NCBI GenBank assembly: GCA_964597685.1
Contig: CAZQZC010000069.1
Span: forward strand, 1-13,896
Direction of reading: 5' to 3'
DNA length: 13,896 bases
From: JBCBTJ01 sp964597685
GTDB taxonomy: Bacteria > Pseudomonadota > Alphaproteobacteria > Caulobacterales > Hyphomonadaceae
Part shown: positions 13,733-13,896 of the stretch, piece by piece
Layout: every line of letters begins with the position of its first letter
Numbering within the stretch: position 1 is the first letter of the stretch
Program-made: the position numbers and the translations under genes
Notes under the pieces: model-generated
The model's input: only the letters and a program-made list of their open reading frames with translations
Told to the model about the DNA's origin: nothing
Database searches by the model: none

Positions 13733-13896
13733 ATGACAGATCTGACCCAATTGACCCTCGCCGCCGCCCTCGATGGCCTGGCGGCGAAGGATTTTTCGTC
13801 CCGTGAGATCACGCAAGCCTTTTTGGACGCCATCGAGGCGGCCAATCCGGCGCTCAACGCCTATGTGCTGCCGACGCCGGAGAAGGCGCTCTCCAT
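13733..13896 (+). CDS. gatA: Asp-tRNA(Asn)/Glu-tRNA(Gln) amidotransferase subunit A (3' partial)
   Basis: The first 54 codons are in the window, reading MTDLTQLTLAAALDGLAAK and continuing with SSREITQAFLDAIEAANPALNAYV, which matches the N-terminal helices of GatA amidases. In the GatCAB complex GatA releases ammonia from glutamine to amidate mischarged Glu-tRNA(Gln) or Asp-tRNA(Asn). The Ser-cisSer-Lys catalytic residues lie beyond the window edge, so activity cannot be checked. The start ATG at 13733 has only a weak purine-rich stretch upstream. The 100-bp gap before it has GC-rich palindromes (e.g. GGGGCGCCCC at 13669) but no T-tract. gatC does not directly precede it, as it often does. Confidence 0.85.
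   Translation, partial: MTDLTQLTLAAALDGLAAKDFSSREITQAFLDAIEAANPALNAYVLPTPEKALS

Noticed and set aside
1..13896. CRISPR arrays, insertion sequences, phage, toxin-antitoxin or defence genes
   Set aside because: No regularly spaced repeats, transposase or integrase motifs, or defence domains were seen on either strand.

Overview
This 13.9 kb, GC-rich window carries dense, short-gapped genes typical of a chromosomal stretch of an alphaproteobacterium. A Hyphomonadaceae/Caulobacterales/Parvularculales-type marine bacterium is my best guess. It rests on gene content and style (OmpA protein with a poly-proline linker, DUF481 porin-like protein, ast operon with an M20 hydrolase, zeta-class GST, GatA) and not on any marker gene. 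No rRNA, tRNA, insertion sequence, prophage or CRISPR array is visible.

Layout. (1) 2-1096 (+): 3' part of an outer-membrane OmpA-family protein with 32 consecutive prolines, followed by a clear intrinsic terminator. (2) 1222-2511 (+): a PLP-dependent trans-sulfuration-family enzyme whose ribosome-binding site lies in an inverted repeat. It converges on (3) 2525-3289 (-), a DUF481 outer-membrane protein. (4) 3437-9348 (+): a five-gene arginine succinyltransferase (AST) operon, M20 hydrolase-astA-astD-methyltransferase-astB, with three ATGA overlaps and one 11-nt gap. It converges on (5) 9366-10244 (-), phenylalanine-4-hydroxylase, which is divergent from (6) 10416-11072 (+), maleylacetoacetate isomerase. 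(7) 11122-12831 (-): a secreted RTX-type putative zinc metalloprotease with a terminator behind it and a structured 5' leader. (8) 13159-13632 (+): a small exported protein with two similar units. (9) 13733-13896 (+): the start of gatA, cut by the window edge.

How the genes fit together. The metabolic genes point to amino acids as carbon and nitrogen sources. The AST pathway takes arginine to succinylornithine (AstA, AstB) and later oxidises succinylglutamate semialdehyde (AstD). PhhA converts phenylalanine to tyrosine, MaiA acts late in tyrosine breakdown, and the PLP enzyme handles sulfur amino acids. A secreted protease next door could supply peptides, but that link is inference. AstC (transaminase) and the usual AstE (M14-type succinylglutamate desuccinylase) are absent from the window. 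The first gene of the operon has a complete M20 di-metal site, the fold of DapE and ArgE, so it is a natural candidate for the missing desuccinylase.

Points most worth a second look: the M20-for-AstE substitution, the methyltransferase inside the ast operon, the metalloprotease with no lysine or cysteine and a split zinc site, the terminator-like hairpin in its leader, and the branched inverted repeat upstream of the ast operon. I found no defence, mobile or wholly unfamiliar multi-gene system.
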